Shown: positions 25,205 through 34,003 of the stretch, piece by piece
How the letters are laid out: each line of letters starts with the position of its first letter
Position numbering within the stretch: position 1 is the first letter of the stretch
DNA from: Micromonospora sp. WMMD812
GTDB lineage: Bacteria; Actinomycetota; Actinomycetes; Mycobacteriales; Micromonosporaceae
Assembly: GCF_027497215.1 (NCBI RefSeq)
Contig: NZ_CP114904.1
Location: forward strand, 1,674,001-1,738,000
DNA length: 64,000 nt
Reading direction: 5' to 3'
Position numbers and translations under genes: made by a program
The notes under the pieces: generated by a model
What the model was told of the DNA's origin: nothing
The model's database searches: none
What the model saw: the letters and a program-made list of their open reading frames with translations, nothing else

Positions 25205-26473
25205 ATGACTGTCTCCGTGGCCATCGTCGGCGCGGGCGACCGCGGCACCACCTACGCCGGCTACCCGCTGAGATCCCCCGACAAGGCGCGGGTCGTCGCC
25301 GTCGGGGAACCCCGGGACGCGCACCGCACCGCGCTCGCCGACGCACACCGGGTGCCGCCGTCCGCCCGGTTCGACTCGTGGCAGGCCCTGGCCGCCCGGC
25401 CCAAGCTGGCCGACGCGGTCGTGCTGGCCACCCCCGATCGCGAGCACGCCGAACCGGCCGCGCGCTTCGCCGCACTCGGCTACCACGTCCTGCTGGAGAA
25501 GCCCATCGCGCCGACCGAGGCCGAGTGCGAGGCGGTCACCGCGGCGACGGAACGCGCGGGCGTGCTGCTCGCCGTCTGCCACGTGCTGCGCTGCACCCGC
25601 TACACGGAGACGGTGAAGCGGTACGTCGAGGCGGGCGCACTGGGCCGCGTCGTCGGCGTGGAACATCTGGAGCCGGTCGGCTGGTGGCACTTCGCCCACT
25701 CCTACGTGCGCGGCAACTGGCGCCGCGCCGACACCTCGTCCAGCAGCCTGCTCGCCAAGTGCTGCCACGATCTCGACTGGCTTCGCTACATCGTGGACGA
25801 CGCCCCGGTGCGGGTTAGAAGCGTCGGCGGACTGCACCACTTCCACCCCGGCAACCGGCCGGCGGGCGCCGCTGAGCGCTGCCTCGACTGCCCCGTCGAG
25901 TCGCGCTGCCCGTACTCGGCCGCCCGCTTCTACCGCGGCTGCCTCGCCGACCCCGGCCGTCGGGTGTGGCCCCTGTCGGTGGTGACCCGTGACCTGACCC
26001 CTGCCGGGGTGACCGAGGCGCTGCGCGACGGCCCGTACGGGCGGTGTGTCTTCACCGGCGGCAACGACGTCGCCGACCACCAGAGCGCGACCATCTCCTT
26101 CGCGGGCGGGGCGACCGCCACCCTGACCATGAGCGCCTTCACCCCCGGCGGCCACCGGCGCACCCGCATCATGGGCACGCACGGCTACCTGGAGGGCGAT
26201 GGCGAGCAGGTCGCCGTCACCGACTTCGTCACCGGCGCCACCGTCACCACGGACACGCGGGGCGGCGGGGCGGACGCCGGCACCGGCCGCGGCGGTGGGG
26301 ACATGCGGTTGATGGCGGCCTTCGTCGACGCGGTGGCGACCGGTGACCGGTCCGCGGTGCGGTCGGGACTGCGGGAGTCCCTGGACAGTCACCGGATGGC
26401 GTTCGCGGCGGAGCGCAGCCGGCTCGCGGGCGGCGCTCCCGTCGTCCTCACCACGCCTGCCGCGGTGGGCTGA
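25205..26473 (+). CDS. Gfo/Idh/MocA-family oxidoreductase, Cys-rich subgroup
   Basis: The 422-residue protein begins TVSVAIVGAGDRGTTYAGYPLRS (GxGxxG-type NAD(P) motif). It has ADAVVLATPDREHAEPAARFAALGYHVLLEKPIAPTEAECEAV (EKP motif) and CHVLRCTRYTETVKRYVEAGALGRVVGVEHLEPVGWWHFAHSYVRGNW. A conserved Cys cluster RCLDCPVESRCPYSA (about 221-235) marks a known subgroup. GGAGGA precedes the ATG by 6 bp. It is divergent from the importer operon and probably carries out a redox step on the imported sugar. A strong hairpin ends it. Confidence 0.9.
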   Translation: MTVSVAIVGAGDRGTTYAGYPLRSPDKARVVAVGEPRDAHRTALADAHRVPPSARFDSWQALAARPKLADAVVLATPDREHAEPAARFAALGYHVLLEKPIAPTEAECEAVTAATERAGVLLAVCHVLRCTRYTETVKRYVEAGALGRVVGVEHLEPVGWWHFAHSYVRGNWRRADTSSSSLLAKCCHDLDWLRYIVDDAPVRVRSVGGLHHFHPGNRPAGAAERCLDCPVESRCPYSAARFYRGCLADPGRRVWPLSVVTRDLTPAGVTEALRDGPYGRCVFTGGNDVADHQSATISFAGGATATLTMSAFTPGGHRRTRIMGTHGYLEGDGEQVAVTDFVTGATVTTDTRGGGADAGTGRGGGDMRLMAAFVDAVATGDRSAVRSGLRESLDSHRMAFAAERSRLAGGAPVVLTTPAAVG

Positions 26474-26487
26474 GCCCGGGCCGGGCC

Positions 26488-26525
26488 GGCCCCGCTCCTC
26501 CCCCGTCACGTGGAGGAGCGGGGCC
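26488..26525. terminator. Terminator hairpin
   Basis: A perfect 14-bp stem (26488-26501 with 26512-26525, 10-base loop) begins 14 bp after the oxidoreductase stop. Confidence 0.7.
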
Positions 26526-26530
26526 GCCGG

Positions 26531-26696
26531 CTACCGGCCGATGCCGGAGTGTGCGGCCGCCGCCACGATCGCGTCCTGCTGCGGAGTCGGCGGTGGCGAC
26601 GTCTGCCGCCGCGGGGTTCGCGGTCCAGGTGAGGGGCAGGGCCGGCGCGGCGGTGAGGGCGACGGCGGAACGGAGCAACGTGCGGCGGTTCGTCAT
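26531..26696 (-). pseudogene. Remnant of a Tat-exported protein (signal peptide joined to a C-terminus)
   Basis: An ATG at 26696 encodes TNRRTLLRSAVALTAAPALPL and an Ala-rich cleavage region, a clear Tat signal. About 35 residues in, the sense continues only in another frame (QQDAIVAAAAHSGIGR, then stop at 26531). So the mature protein has been deleted and a frameshift introduced. It resembles in type the three exported propellers but has too little left to assign. Confidence 0.65.
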
Positions 26697-26836
26697 GGGG
26701 CGCCTGCTTCTCTTCCAGCGACCGCCGGGGAGCCGGCGGCCGAGCCGTGACGGTCAGTACCGGAATCTGGATGAGGCCCGGGGGACGATCCCCTCCGGGG
26801 CGTCGGTGAGCTGTTGCCGGTGTGACCCTTCGCGAA

Positions 26837-26858
26837 CATATCGGGCAGGGCCGCAATG
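26837..26858. promoter_or_regulatory. Regulon palindrome, copy G
   Basis: Left half CATATCGGGC, spacer AG, right half GGCCGCAATG: seven of ten paired positions match and the 22-bp geometry equals copy B. It lies 173 bp upstream of propeller gene 2 and 140 bp upstream of the Tat remnant. Confidence 0.5.
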
Positions 26859-27031
26859 ACCCTAGGCTCGCCTCTCCATCGACGTCAACGCCCCGCGTCA
26901 CCCACTCACAGCTGCAGTCGCGTCAGGATCCGCCTCGAACTCATCAACAAATTCCCCTTCGGCCATGTCCTGACGGCTGACTGCCGTACTAGACTCTGCG
27001 CAATTCCGGTCCCGGCCGAAAGGCGGTGCCC

Positions 27032-28963
27032 ATGGTCGCCCGTCGTTCCCTTCTGCAGGCCGCCGCGCTCACCGGCGGAGCAGCGCTCCTCCCCTCGTCC
27101 CCCGCACGCGCCGATGCCGCGGCCGAACCCGAGGGCACCCTCACCGATCTCGGCCCGGCCAGCGTCACCACGCCGCTGGGCAACGGGGAGTTCGTCGGCT
27201 CGGTGCTCTACGCCGGCACCCGCGGGCTCTCCCCCAACCTCGTGGGCGGGTACGACCTCGCCGCCGACGCCGTCACCTCCCACACCGACGTCCCCTCCGG
27301 CATCGGCGTGTGGGCGATGTGCCGTGTGGGCACCGACGTCTACATCGGCACCCACAGCCGCTCCGACCTCTACCGGCTCGACACCGTCACGGGTGCGCTC
27401 GACCGGGTGGGCGCCTACCCGTACCACTTCATCTGGAACCTCGCCTCCTCGCCGGACGGCAAGGTCTACCTCGCGATCTCCGAGCCAGGTCGGGTCGTCG
27501 AGTACGACCCGGCGACGGGAGAAAGCCGCGACCTGGGCGTGACCGTCGAGGGTGAGGCGTACGTGCGCAGCATCGCCGCGGACGAGACCACCATCTACGC
27601 CGGCATCGGCGCGCACGCCCACCTCATCGCGATCGACCGGGCGACCGGCGCCAAGCGCGACATCCTCCCCGCCGAGCTCGCGGGCCGGGACTTCGTGGCA
27701 AGCATGACGCTGTCCGACACCCACCTGGCCGGCGGCATCTCCTCCAACGGCGAGGTGCTCGTGCTGAACAAGGCTGACCCGGCTGACTACCGGGTGCTGG
27801 CCACGGGCGAGAAGTACGTCACCTCGGTGCTCATCCACGACGGCTACGTCTACTTCGCCGGACGGCCGTCGGGCACGCTCTACCGCTGCGCGATCGACGG
27901 CGGAGCCGTCGAGACCCTGGGCGTGGCCCAGCCCGAGGCGGCCACCCACCGGCTCCTCGTCCGCGACGGCCTCGTCTACGGCGTGCAGGACGGCGCGATC
28001 TTCGTCTTCGACCCCGCCGACCGTTCGCTGCGCTACGTCAACCTCGTGCAGCGCGGCTTTCGAGCCGCGCCCGAGGAGCCGATGTCAGTGCACAGCGACG
28101 GGAGGCGCGTCTACGTCGGCGGCAAGGGCGGCGCGGACATCCACGACCTCACCACCGGCACACGGAGCCGCCTGGGCATACCCGGCGAGCCGAAGACGGC
28201 GCTGACGGTCCGCGACGCCACGTACCTCGGCGTCTACACCCAGGCCCTGCTCTACCGCCACCGCGCCGGCGAACCCGAGGCCACCCTGCTGGCCAGGACC
28301 GGCAACCAGCAGGACCGCCCCCGCGACCTGGCGTACGACGACGCCACCGGGCTGATCGCCATGACCACGCAGCCGGAGCCGGGTCACCTCAACGGGACGC
28401 TGGCTCTCTACGCGCCGCATTCCGGGCGGTTCGACACCTACCGGCCCGTCGTCGAGCGGCAGAGCCTCTACGCCGTGACCTGCCGCGCCGGCGTCGCCTA
28501 CCTCGGCACGAACATCCAGGAAGGCCTCGGTCTGCCGCCGGTCACCGCCACCGCCCGGCTCGCCGCCTTCGACCTGCGCACCCGCCGGTTGCGTTGGCAG
28601 GTGGAACCGGTGCCCGGGGCGAAGGTCATCCCGGGCCTCGCGCACACCGCTCTCGCCGTCTATGGCATCACCGACGGCGGGGTGCTCTTCGAGTACGACC
28701 TGCTCCGGCGCCAGGTCACCCGGACCACGAAGGTCGGCGCGCGGGGTTCGGACCTGCACATCGTGCGCAGGCTCGCGTACACCACCGACGGCAACGCGGT
28801 CTACAAGGTCGATCTGGTGACGTTCGCGGTCAGCACCATCGTCGACGGGCTGGCCGGCCAGTGGTTCGGCGGCGAACCCAAGCTCGCCCTGGACCCGTCG
28901 CGGCGCGCGCTATTCGGCCTCAAGGACCGAAACCTGGTCCGCATCGCGATCGCCGGCCGCTGA
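27032..28963 (+). CDS. Tat-exported beta-propeller protein, paralogue 2
   Basis: The 643-residue protein opens with a Tat signal (ARRSLLQAAALTGGAALL; cleavage near ARA-DA). Blade-like repeats follow: VYIGTHSRSDLYRLD, KVYLAISEPGRVVEYD, TIYAGIGAHAHLIAID, YVYFAGRPSGTLYR, RVYVGGKGG. It shares LGPASV near the start, a mid-protein GGKGGADIHD block and the final ALFGLKDRNLVRI pattern with paralogues 1 and 3. An ATG at 27032 is used; an in-frame GTG two codons earlier is equally close to AAAGGCGG. It lies 38 bp before paralogue 3 and so forms a two-gene operon. Role: extracytoplasmic, presumably substrate binding or cleavage in the sugar locus. Confidence 0.83.
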   Translation: MVARRSLLQAAALTGGAALLPSSPARADAAAEPEGTLTDLGPASVTTPLGNGEFVGSVLYAGTRGLSPNLVGGYDLAADAVTSHTDVPSGIGVWAMCRVGTDVYIGTHSRSDLYRLDTVTGALDRVGAYPYHFIWNLASSPDGKVYLAISEPGRVVEYDPATGESRDLGVTVEGEAYVRSIAADETTIYAGIGAHAHLIAIDRATGAKRDILPAELAGRDFVASMTLSDTHLAGGISSNGEVLVLNKADPADYRVLATGEKYVTSVLIHDGYVYFAGRPSGTLYRCAIDGGAVETLGVAQPEAATHRLLVRDGLVYGVQDGAIFVFDPADRSLRYVNLVQRGFRAAPEEPMSVHSDGRRVYVGGKGGADIHDLTTGTRSRLGIPGEPKTALTVRDATYLGVYTQALLYRHRAGEPEATLLARTGNQQDRPRDLAYDDATGLIAMTTQPEPGHLNGTLALYAPHSGRFDTYRPVVERQSLYAVTCRAGVAYLGTNIQEGLGLPPVTATARLAAFDLRTRRLRWQVEPVPGAKVIPGLAHTALAVYGITDGGVLFEYDLLRRQVTRTTKVGARGSDLHIVRRLAYTTDGNAVYKVDLVTFAVSTIVDGLAGQWFGGEPKLALDPSRRALFGLKDRNLVRIAIAGR

Positions 28964-29001
28964 CCGCTTCGACACGTCCCTCAAGGAAGAGGAGCATGCC
29001 C

Positions 29002-30936
29002 ATGACGCGTCTCAACCGACGTAACGTGATCCAACTCGCGGCGCTGTCGACGCTGGGCGGCAACGTACTCGGCGAACTGCCCGCCGCGGCCGACAGCCCG
29101 CGCGAGCCGGGGCAGTTCGGCCCGGCGTCGCTGAGCGCGGCCATCGTCGGCATGGCCGTGGACGGCACCACCGGGTACTTCGTCCCCCGGGGGCAGACAC
29201 CGCCGAAGGTCGTCACCTACGACATCGTCTCCCGCACCGTGACCGACGTGGTGTCGCTGGAGCGGGGCGACGGCGCGTGGGCCTGCACCGTCTCCGGCGG
29301 CAAGGTCTACATCGGCACATACTCGTTCGGAGACATTGTCGAGTACGACCCGGCGCCCCGGACCGCCCGGCGGCTCGGCACCATCGGCCCGTCCGGCACG
29401 ATCGTCTTCGCCGCCACCACCGCACCCGACGGTGTCGTCTACTTCGGCACCTACCCCCGCGGCGAGGTCTGGTCCCTGCAACCGGCGACCGGGGCGCTGA
29501 CCAACCTCGGGCGCGCCTTCCCCGGATCCCAGTACGCCCGGCTGCTCGCCGCGGACGAGAGCTACGTGTACGCGGGCACGATCCCCTCCCACATCGTCCG
29601 GATCGACCGCAGCACCGGGGAGAAGGTCGACATCATGCCCGCCGGCACCCCACTCGACGCGGGTCTCGGCGCACTGGCCACGGGCGGCGGCCGGGTCTAC
29701 GCCGCGTCCGCCTTCGGGGTCCACGACATCGCCCGCGACGGCTCCGGCCACGTCGAGGTGCCCGCCGACGAGGAGTACCTGGTCGACTCGCTGACCGTCA
29801 CCGGCGACGGCGGTCTGCTCGCCCTGGGCCGACTGACCGGATCGATCCTCCGCCGCGAGGGCGACCGGTTGGTCAAGATCGCCCAGGGCCCCGAGGGCGA
29901 CGAGGGACGCGGCGTGGCGCTGCTGCCCGACGGCACCGTCTTCGCCGCCAACGGCAGCGGCCGGGTGTCCATCCTCGCGCCCGGCCAGGACACGGTGGAG
30001 CAGGACGACCTGACCGACGACGCCCGGGCCGCCGGACCCGAACTCCTCCAGTCGATGTGCGCCGCGCCGAACGGCTCGGTCTACGTCGGCGGGCACTTCG
30101 CGATCACCGTGCACGAACCCGCCTGCGGCATCCGCCGCCGCTACCCCGTCGCCGGCGAGGCGAAGGACATCGTCGCGTGGCGCAACCGGATGATCAGTGC
30201 CCTGTACCCGAGCGGCGAGGTCGTCGACCTGGACCCGCGGACTGGTCGGGTGCGCAGCTTCGGCAGGATCGGCAACAACCAGCAGCGGCCCTGGGACGTG
30301 GTGCACCACAAGCCGTCTGGCCTTGTCCTGATCGCGTCGGCCCCGCGGTACGGCAGCCTGCAGGGCGCCCTCACACTCCTGGACCCGGCGACCGGGACCA
30401 TGGAGGTACGCCTCGACATCCTGCCGAACCAGGCGCTGAACGCCATCGCGCTGGACGGGGATCTGGCCTACATCGCCGGGGACACCTGGGGCGGCAACGG
30501 CATCCCGCCCACCGAGCCCACCTCCCAGGTGGCGGTGTTCGACATCAACCGGCGCGAGGTGATCGACCGGTTCGCACCGCTGCCGAACCAGCCCAGCATG
30601 CAGCACGTCGAGGTGCTCAACGGGGTGCTCTACGCGCTGTACAAGCGGGCGAGCGGCACATGGCTCGCGTACGACCTCACCACCCGCACGGTCCTGCGGT
30701 CCGGCAAGCTCAGCGGCTACGGGGAGGTTGTCGCCCACCGCGGCCACGTCTACGCCGGGGCGAACTTCGGCGACAACATCTACGAGCTGGGCCCCGGGCT
30801 GGAGTCGGCGGTGCCGCTGCACACCGGCATCGGCACCAACTGGTACACCGTTCCTCGAATCGAGCCGGTCCCGGGAGCCCGGAAGGCGTGGACGGCGGTG
30901 GACCGCAACCTGGCTCTGATCGAACTACCCGCCTGA
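29002..30936 (+). CDS. Tat-exported beta-propeller protein, paralogue 3
   Basis: The start is set by the ribosome binding site: GGAG at 28991-28994 is 7 bp from the ATG at 29002 but only 1 bp from the ATG at 28996. The 644-residue product has a Tat-like signal (NRRNVIQLAALSTLGG), cleavage near AAA-DS, then FGPASLSAAIVG as in paralogue 1. Blades KVYIGTYSFGDIVEYD, VVYFGTYPRGEVWSL, YVYAGTIPSHIVRID and YIAGDTWGGNGIPP follow. Similarity to paralogue 1 spans the whole length, including VYVGGHFAITVHEP. It ends about 170 bp before a hairpin at 31105. Confidence 0.85.
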   Translation: MTRLNRRNVIQLAALSTLGGNVLGELPAAADSPREPGQFGPASLSAAIVGMAVDGTTGYFVPRGQTPPKVVTYDIVSRTVTDVVSLERGDGAWACTVSGGKVYIGTYSFGDIVEYDPAPRTARRLGTIGPSGTIVFAATTAPDGVVYFGTYPRGEVWSLQPATGALTNLGRAFPGSQYARLLAADESYVYAGTIPSHIVRIDRSTGEKVDIMPAGTPLDAGLGALATGGGRVYAASAFGVHDIARDGSGHVEVPADEEYLVDSLTVTGDGGLLALGRLTGSILRREGDRLVKIAQGPEGDEGRGVALLPDGTVFAANGSGRVSILAPGQDTVEQDDLTDDARAAGPELLQSMCAAPNGSVYVGGHFAITVHEPACGIRRRYPVAGEAKDIVAWRNRMISALYPSGEVVDLDPRTGRVRSFGRIGNNQQRPWDVVHHKPSGLVLIASAPRYGSLQGALTLLDPATGTMEVRLDILPNQALNAIALDGDLAYIAGDTWGGNGIPPTEPTSQVAVFDINRREVIDRFAPLPNQPSMQHVEVLNGVLYALYKRASGTWLAYDLTTRTVLRSGKLSGYGEVVAHRGHVYAGANFGDNIYELGPGLESAVPLHTGIGTNWYTVPRIEPVPGARKAWTAVDRNLALIELPA

Positions 30937-31267
30937 CGGGTCGTACCGCGGCGGCCTCGGGCTGGTCCAGGTACCCAGCCACCGCCGCGGCACGTGGGGC
31001 CCCGCAACGGTGGACGCGGCCGGTTCTTCAAGCCGCCCTGGTCGGGTTCGGCCGGCACGCGGGGTGGGCACGTCACCCAAGCCGTGGTCACCCGCCCGAA
31101 TGCAGGTCGCGCCGACACGAACCTGCCGGCGCGACCGTGGGCAGGCCACGTCAGCGGCTGCACCGTCGTCAGCAAACCTCATGTAGTGGTCGGACGATCC
31201 CGACGTCGAAGGACGGGCACGGCACGGACTGGGGCTCAGGCCCCCGTCTCCTCCCAAGGGAGGAGAC
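30937..31267. other. Intergenic region with one strong hairpin
   Basis: 331 bp between propeller 3 and the membrane-protein operon. Apart from the hairpin at 31105-31136 and the strong ribosome binding site GGGAGGAG before 31268, I see no gene. Confidence 0.5.
31105..31136. terminator. Terminator-like hairpin
   Basis: A perfect 10-bp stem GGTCGCGCCG (31105-31114) pairs with 31127-31136 across a 12-base loop. Confidence 0.6.
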
Positions 31268-32275
31268 ATGAACTCCGACCGCCGGCCGCAACCGGGGCCT
31301 CAGGTCGGGCGAAGTCCGAAGGCCGGCGAAGCAGCATCTGCAGGTATGACAACCACGATGCACCGGGTAGCACACTGGCACCGCCCACTGATGCTCTTCG
31401 TCTCGGCGATGGCGGTGCTCGCCCTCGTCTCCGCGGTCGGCATCATCGCCGACTCGCGCGTTCTCACCGGCGTGCCGATCTGGCTCAAGCCGTTCAAGTT
31501 CTCCGTGTCGTTCGTGTTGTACGGCACCACCCTGGCCTGGATGCTCTCCCTGTTGCCGAGACGAAGCCGGATCGCGGAGTGGGCGGGCACCGTCATCGTC
31601 GCGATGGGGGTGGTGGAGATGGCGGTGATCGTCGGGCAGGTGCTGCGCGGCACGACCAGCCACTTCAACGGGACCACCTCGCTGAACGCCGCCCTGTTCG
31701 AGCTGATGGGTGCAGCGATCATGGTGCTGTTCGCCGCGCACCTCGTCATCGGGATCGTGGTGCTGCGTCAGCCGCTCGCGGACCGGGTCGCCAAGTACGC
31801 GGTCGGGCTGGGGCTCGGCCTGACGTTGCTCGGCATGTTGGTGGCGATACCGATGGTGCTGCCCAGCCAGGAGCCGGGCATCGAGGGGATCTCCGGGGCG
31901 CACAGCGTTGGCGTAGCCGACGGCGGACCTGGACTGCCGCTGGTCGGGTGGAGCACCACCGGCGGAGATCTGCGGATCGGCCACTTCGTGGGGATGCACG
32001 CGTTGCAGGCGCTGCCGATCCTGGCGATCCTGCTGGGCCAGTTCCTCGGGAGGCGACTGGACGAGCGTACTCAGGCGCGACTGGTGATCGTGGCGGGCGG
32101 CGCATACGGTGCTCTCACAATGCTGCTCACCTGGCAGGCTCTGCGGGGGCAGCCGCTGCTGCGACCGGACGCGCTCACCCTGGCCGCCGTGACGGCCCTG
32201 GTGGTCTCGACCGCAGCCGCCGCCGGCGCGGTCGTGGCCCGTCGGCGCCGCCTGAAGATGGCACTGGCCGCATGA
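31268..32275 (+). CDS. Integral membrane protein, about eight spans, function unknown
   Basis: The 335-residue protein has a short polar N-terminus and about eight hydrophobic spans (LMLFVSAMAVLALVSAVGIIA, FKFSVSFVLYGTTLAWML, TVIVAMGVVEMAVIVGQVL, ELMGAAIMVLFAAHLVIGI and four more). Between spans five and six is a soluble loop with GGDLRIGHFVGMHALQ. The motif PIWLKPFKFSVS and the GHFVGMHALQALP block look conserved, but I do not know the family name. It is the first gene of an operon with the ABA4-like gene and a two-component system, overlapping the next gene by 4 bp. GGGAGGAG directly upstream fixes the start. Confidence 0.8.
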   Translation: MNSDRRPQPGPQVGRSPKAGEAASAGMTTTMHRVAHWHRPLMLFVSAMAVLALVSAVGIIADSRVLTGVPIWLKPFKFSVSFVLYGTTLAWMLSLLPRRSRIAEWAGTVIVAMGVVEMAVIVGQVLRGTTSHFNGTTSLNAALFELMGAAIMVLFAAHLVIGIVVLRQPLADRVAKYAVGLGLGLTLLGMLVAIPMVLPSQEPGIEGISGAHSVGVADGGPGLPLVGWSTTGGDLRIGHFVGMHALQALPILAILLGQFLGRRLDERTQARLVIVAGGAYGALTMLLTWQALRGQPLLRPDALTLAAVTALVVSTAAAAGAVVARRRRLKMALAA

Positions 32276-32727
32276 CCGCGACTCTGTTCACGCTGACGTT
32301 CGCGGTGGCCGCGCCCTTCTGGGCGCTGATGATCCTGCTGCCGCACTGGTCCCTGACCGCCCGGATCATCAGGTCGCCGCTGATCGTGGCACCGGTCCTG
32401 GTGATCTACGCGATCCTGGTGCTCCCGGCGATCGGGGAGGTGCTGCCGGCCGTGACGTCCCCGACCTTGGACGGCGTACGCAACCTGCTGGGCACCGACG
32501 ACGGTGCGGCAGCGGCCTGGGCGCACATGATCGCGTTCGACCTGTTCGTCGGCCGGTGGGCGTGGCTCGACAGCCGAGAACGGGGCGTGCCGGCGCTGGT
32601 CATGGCTGCGGTGCTGGTGCTGACGATCCTGCTCGGGCCGCTCGGCCTGGCCGCCTACCTCGCCGTCAGGACCAGGTGGGCGCGGCCGGCGGACGCTCGT
32701 AGCGCCGAACCGCAGCACCTAGGCTGA
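32272..32727 (+). CDS. ABA4-like (DUF4281) membrane protein
   Basis: The 151-residue protein has about four membrane spans and motifs of the plant/cyanobacterial ABA4-like family: FAVAAPFWALMILLPHW, LLGTDDGAAAAWAHMIAFDLFVGRWAWLDSRERG, and LLGPLGLAAYLAVR. Plant ABA4 acts in neoxanthin synthesis; bacterial members have no proven function to my knowledge. The start ATG overlaps the previous stop (ATGA). A longer open frame upstream is shadow. It lies 4 bp before the sensor kinase. Confidence 0.85.
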   Translation: MTATLFTLTFAVAAPFWALMILLPHWSLTARIIRSPLIVAPVLVIYAILVLPAIGEVLPAVTSPTLDGVRNLLGTDDGAAAAWAHMIAFDLFVGRWAWLDSRERGVPALVMAAVLVLTILLGPLGLAAYLAVRTRWARPADARSAEPQHLG

Positions 32728-32731
32728 CCCC

Positions 32732-34003
32732 GTGGGCTGGTTGGGACGACTGTTCGACGTGCGCGACACCCTCGTACGGATGATCCTGCTAGACCTCAGC
32801 GGCATCTGCTATCTGGTCCTCGGCGCCCCGATGGGCGGCGGGCCCACCGCCGCACAGTGGATCCTCGCGGTGATCGCGTTCGGCCTCGCGCTGCTGTTCC
32901 ACGCTCGGCCACTGGTCAACCTGCTGGCGCAGGCCGCACTACTGGCGATCGCGATCTGGCTGATCGACGACATCACGATCAACCAGGTGGGCGCCAGCTG
33001 GGCGTTGCTCGAGCTGACCATGCGGGCGCGGCGACCGCGGACGATCTGGCTGGCCGCCGGGCTGCTGACCATGGTCGAACTGACCGATTCGATCGGCGAC
33101 CCGTTCCGACGGCTCCTCTCCGGCGTCTTCGGGCTGCTGGTAGAGGTCGGCATCCCGCTGCTCCTCGGCCTGGTTCTCCGGACCACCCGGGAGCTGGCCC
33201 GACAGGCGCAGGATCGGGCAGCGGAGGAGCAGCGCCGGCGCGAGTCGGAGAACCGCGCCGCGCGCGCCGACGAACGCAGCGCCATCGCACGGGAGCTGCA
33301 CGACGTGGTCGCGCACCACGTGGCCTCGATGGTGCTGCGGGTCGGCGTGGCCCGGCACGTACTGACAGATCTGGACCCACGAGTGGGTGAGGTGTTCGAC
33401 GACGTGCACACCACGGGCACCGCAGCACTAGCCGACCTGCGCCGGCTGGTCGCGGTCCTGCGCGACCCCGACGGTGTGCGCGGCGACGCCGCGCTGACCG
33501 CGATCGAGCCGTCGGCGCTTCCGGCGGCCCTCGGCGCGGCGATCGACCGGGCCCGCCAGGCCGGTGTCACGGTGGAGGCCGACATCGACTCGGCGATCGG
33601 CTCGCTCGACGCGGTACGAGGAATGGCGGTATTGCGTCTCACCCAGGAGGCATTGACCAACGTGGCCAAGCACGCCGGCACGTCCGCGCTGGCCCGCTTG
33701 TCGGTCACAATGGTCGACGGGGCTGTCCATTGGACGGTGTCGGACAACGGGCGCGGGTGGGTGTCGGCGGCGATGCCGCCCGGCGGCGGCCACGGCATCA
33801 CCGGTATGCGCGAGCGCGTCGAGGTCCTCGGCGGCGAGCTGGAGGCCGGTCCGACAGGCACCGGTTGGCGGGTGCGGACCGTTCTTCCCGCCACGGCCAC
33901 CGCGCCGGCGCCGTCTCCCCCCTCCCCCGCCGTCACACCGGCCCCATCCGTGCGGCAGGAGCGCGAGACCCCGGTGGGGCCGCGCACGGCGGAGCCGGCA
34001 TGA
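32732..34003 (+). CDS. NarL-family sensor histidine kinase
   Basis: The 423-residue protein begins with a GTG and has four to five membrane spans in residues 15-150 with almost no external loop, so it senses within the membrane or through a partner. A coiled linker (RELARQAQDRAAEEQRRRESENR) leads to the HisKA_3 motif ERSAIARELHDVVAHHVASM with phospho-accepting His190. The ATPase lobe has LTQEALTNVAKHAG (N-box) and DNGRGW, GGGHGITGMRERV (G-boxes). A Pro-rich tail of about 35 residues follows. It overlaps the response regulator by 4 bp. The preceding two membrane proteins may be accessory sensors. Confidence 0.93.
   Translation: MGWLGRLFDVRDTLVRMILLDLSGICYLVLGAPMGGGPTAAQWILAVIAFGLALLFHARPLVNLLAQAALLAIAIWLIDDITINQVGASWALLELTMRARRPRTIWLAAGLLTMVELTDSIGDPFRRLLSGVFGLLVEVGIPLLLGLVLRTTRELARQAQDRAAEEQRRRESENRAARADERSAIARELHDVVAHHVASMVLRVGVARHVLTDLDPRVGEVFDDVHTTGTAALADLRRLVAVLRDPDGVRGDAALTAIEPSALPAALGAAIDRARQAGVTVEADIDSAIGSLDAVRGMAVLRLTQEALTNVAKHAGTSALARLSVTMVDGAVHWTVSDNGRGWVSAAMPPGGGHGITGMRERVEVLGGELEAGPTGTGWRVRTVLPATATAPAPSPPSPAVTPAPSVRQERETPVGPRTAEPA

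Larger units (their letters stand above)
26474..27031. other. Intergenic region with terminator, Tat-protein remnant and operator
   Basis: 558 bp between the oxidoreductase stop and propeller gene 2. It holds the terminator at 26488-26525, a minus-strand remnant of a Tat-exported protein (26531-26696) and a palindrome copy at 26837-26858. The rest shows no gene. Confidence 0.6.

Noticed and set aside
28594..29001. Extension of propeller 3 to 28594
   Set aside because: It overlaps the real end of propeller 2 in another frame; the Tat signal and ribosome binding site place the start at 29002.
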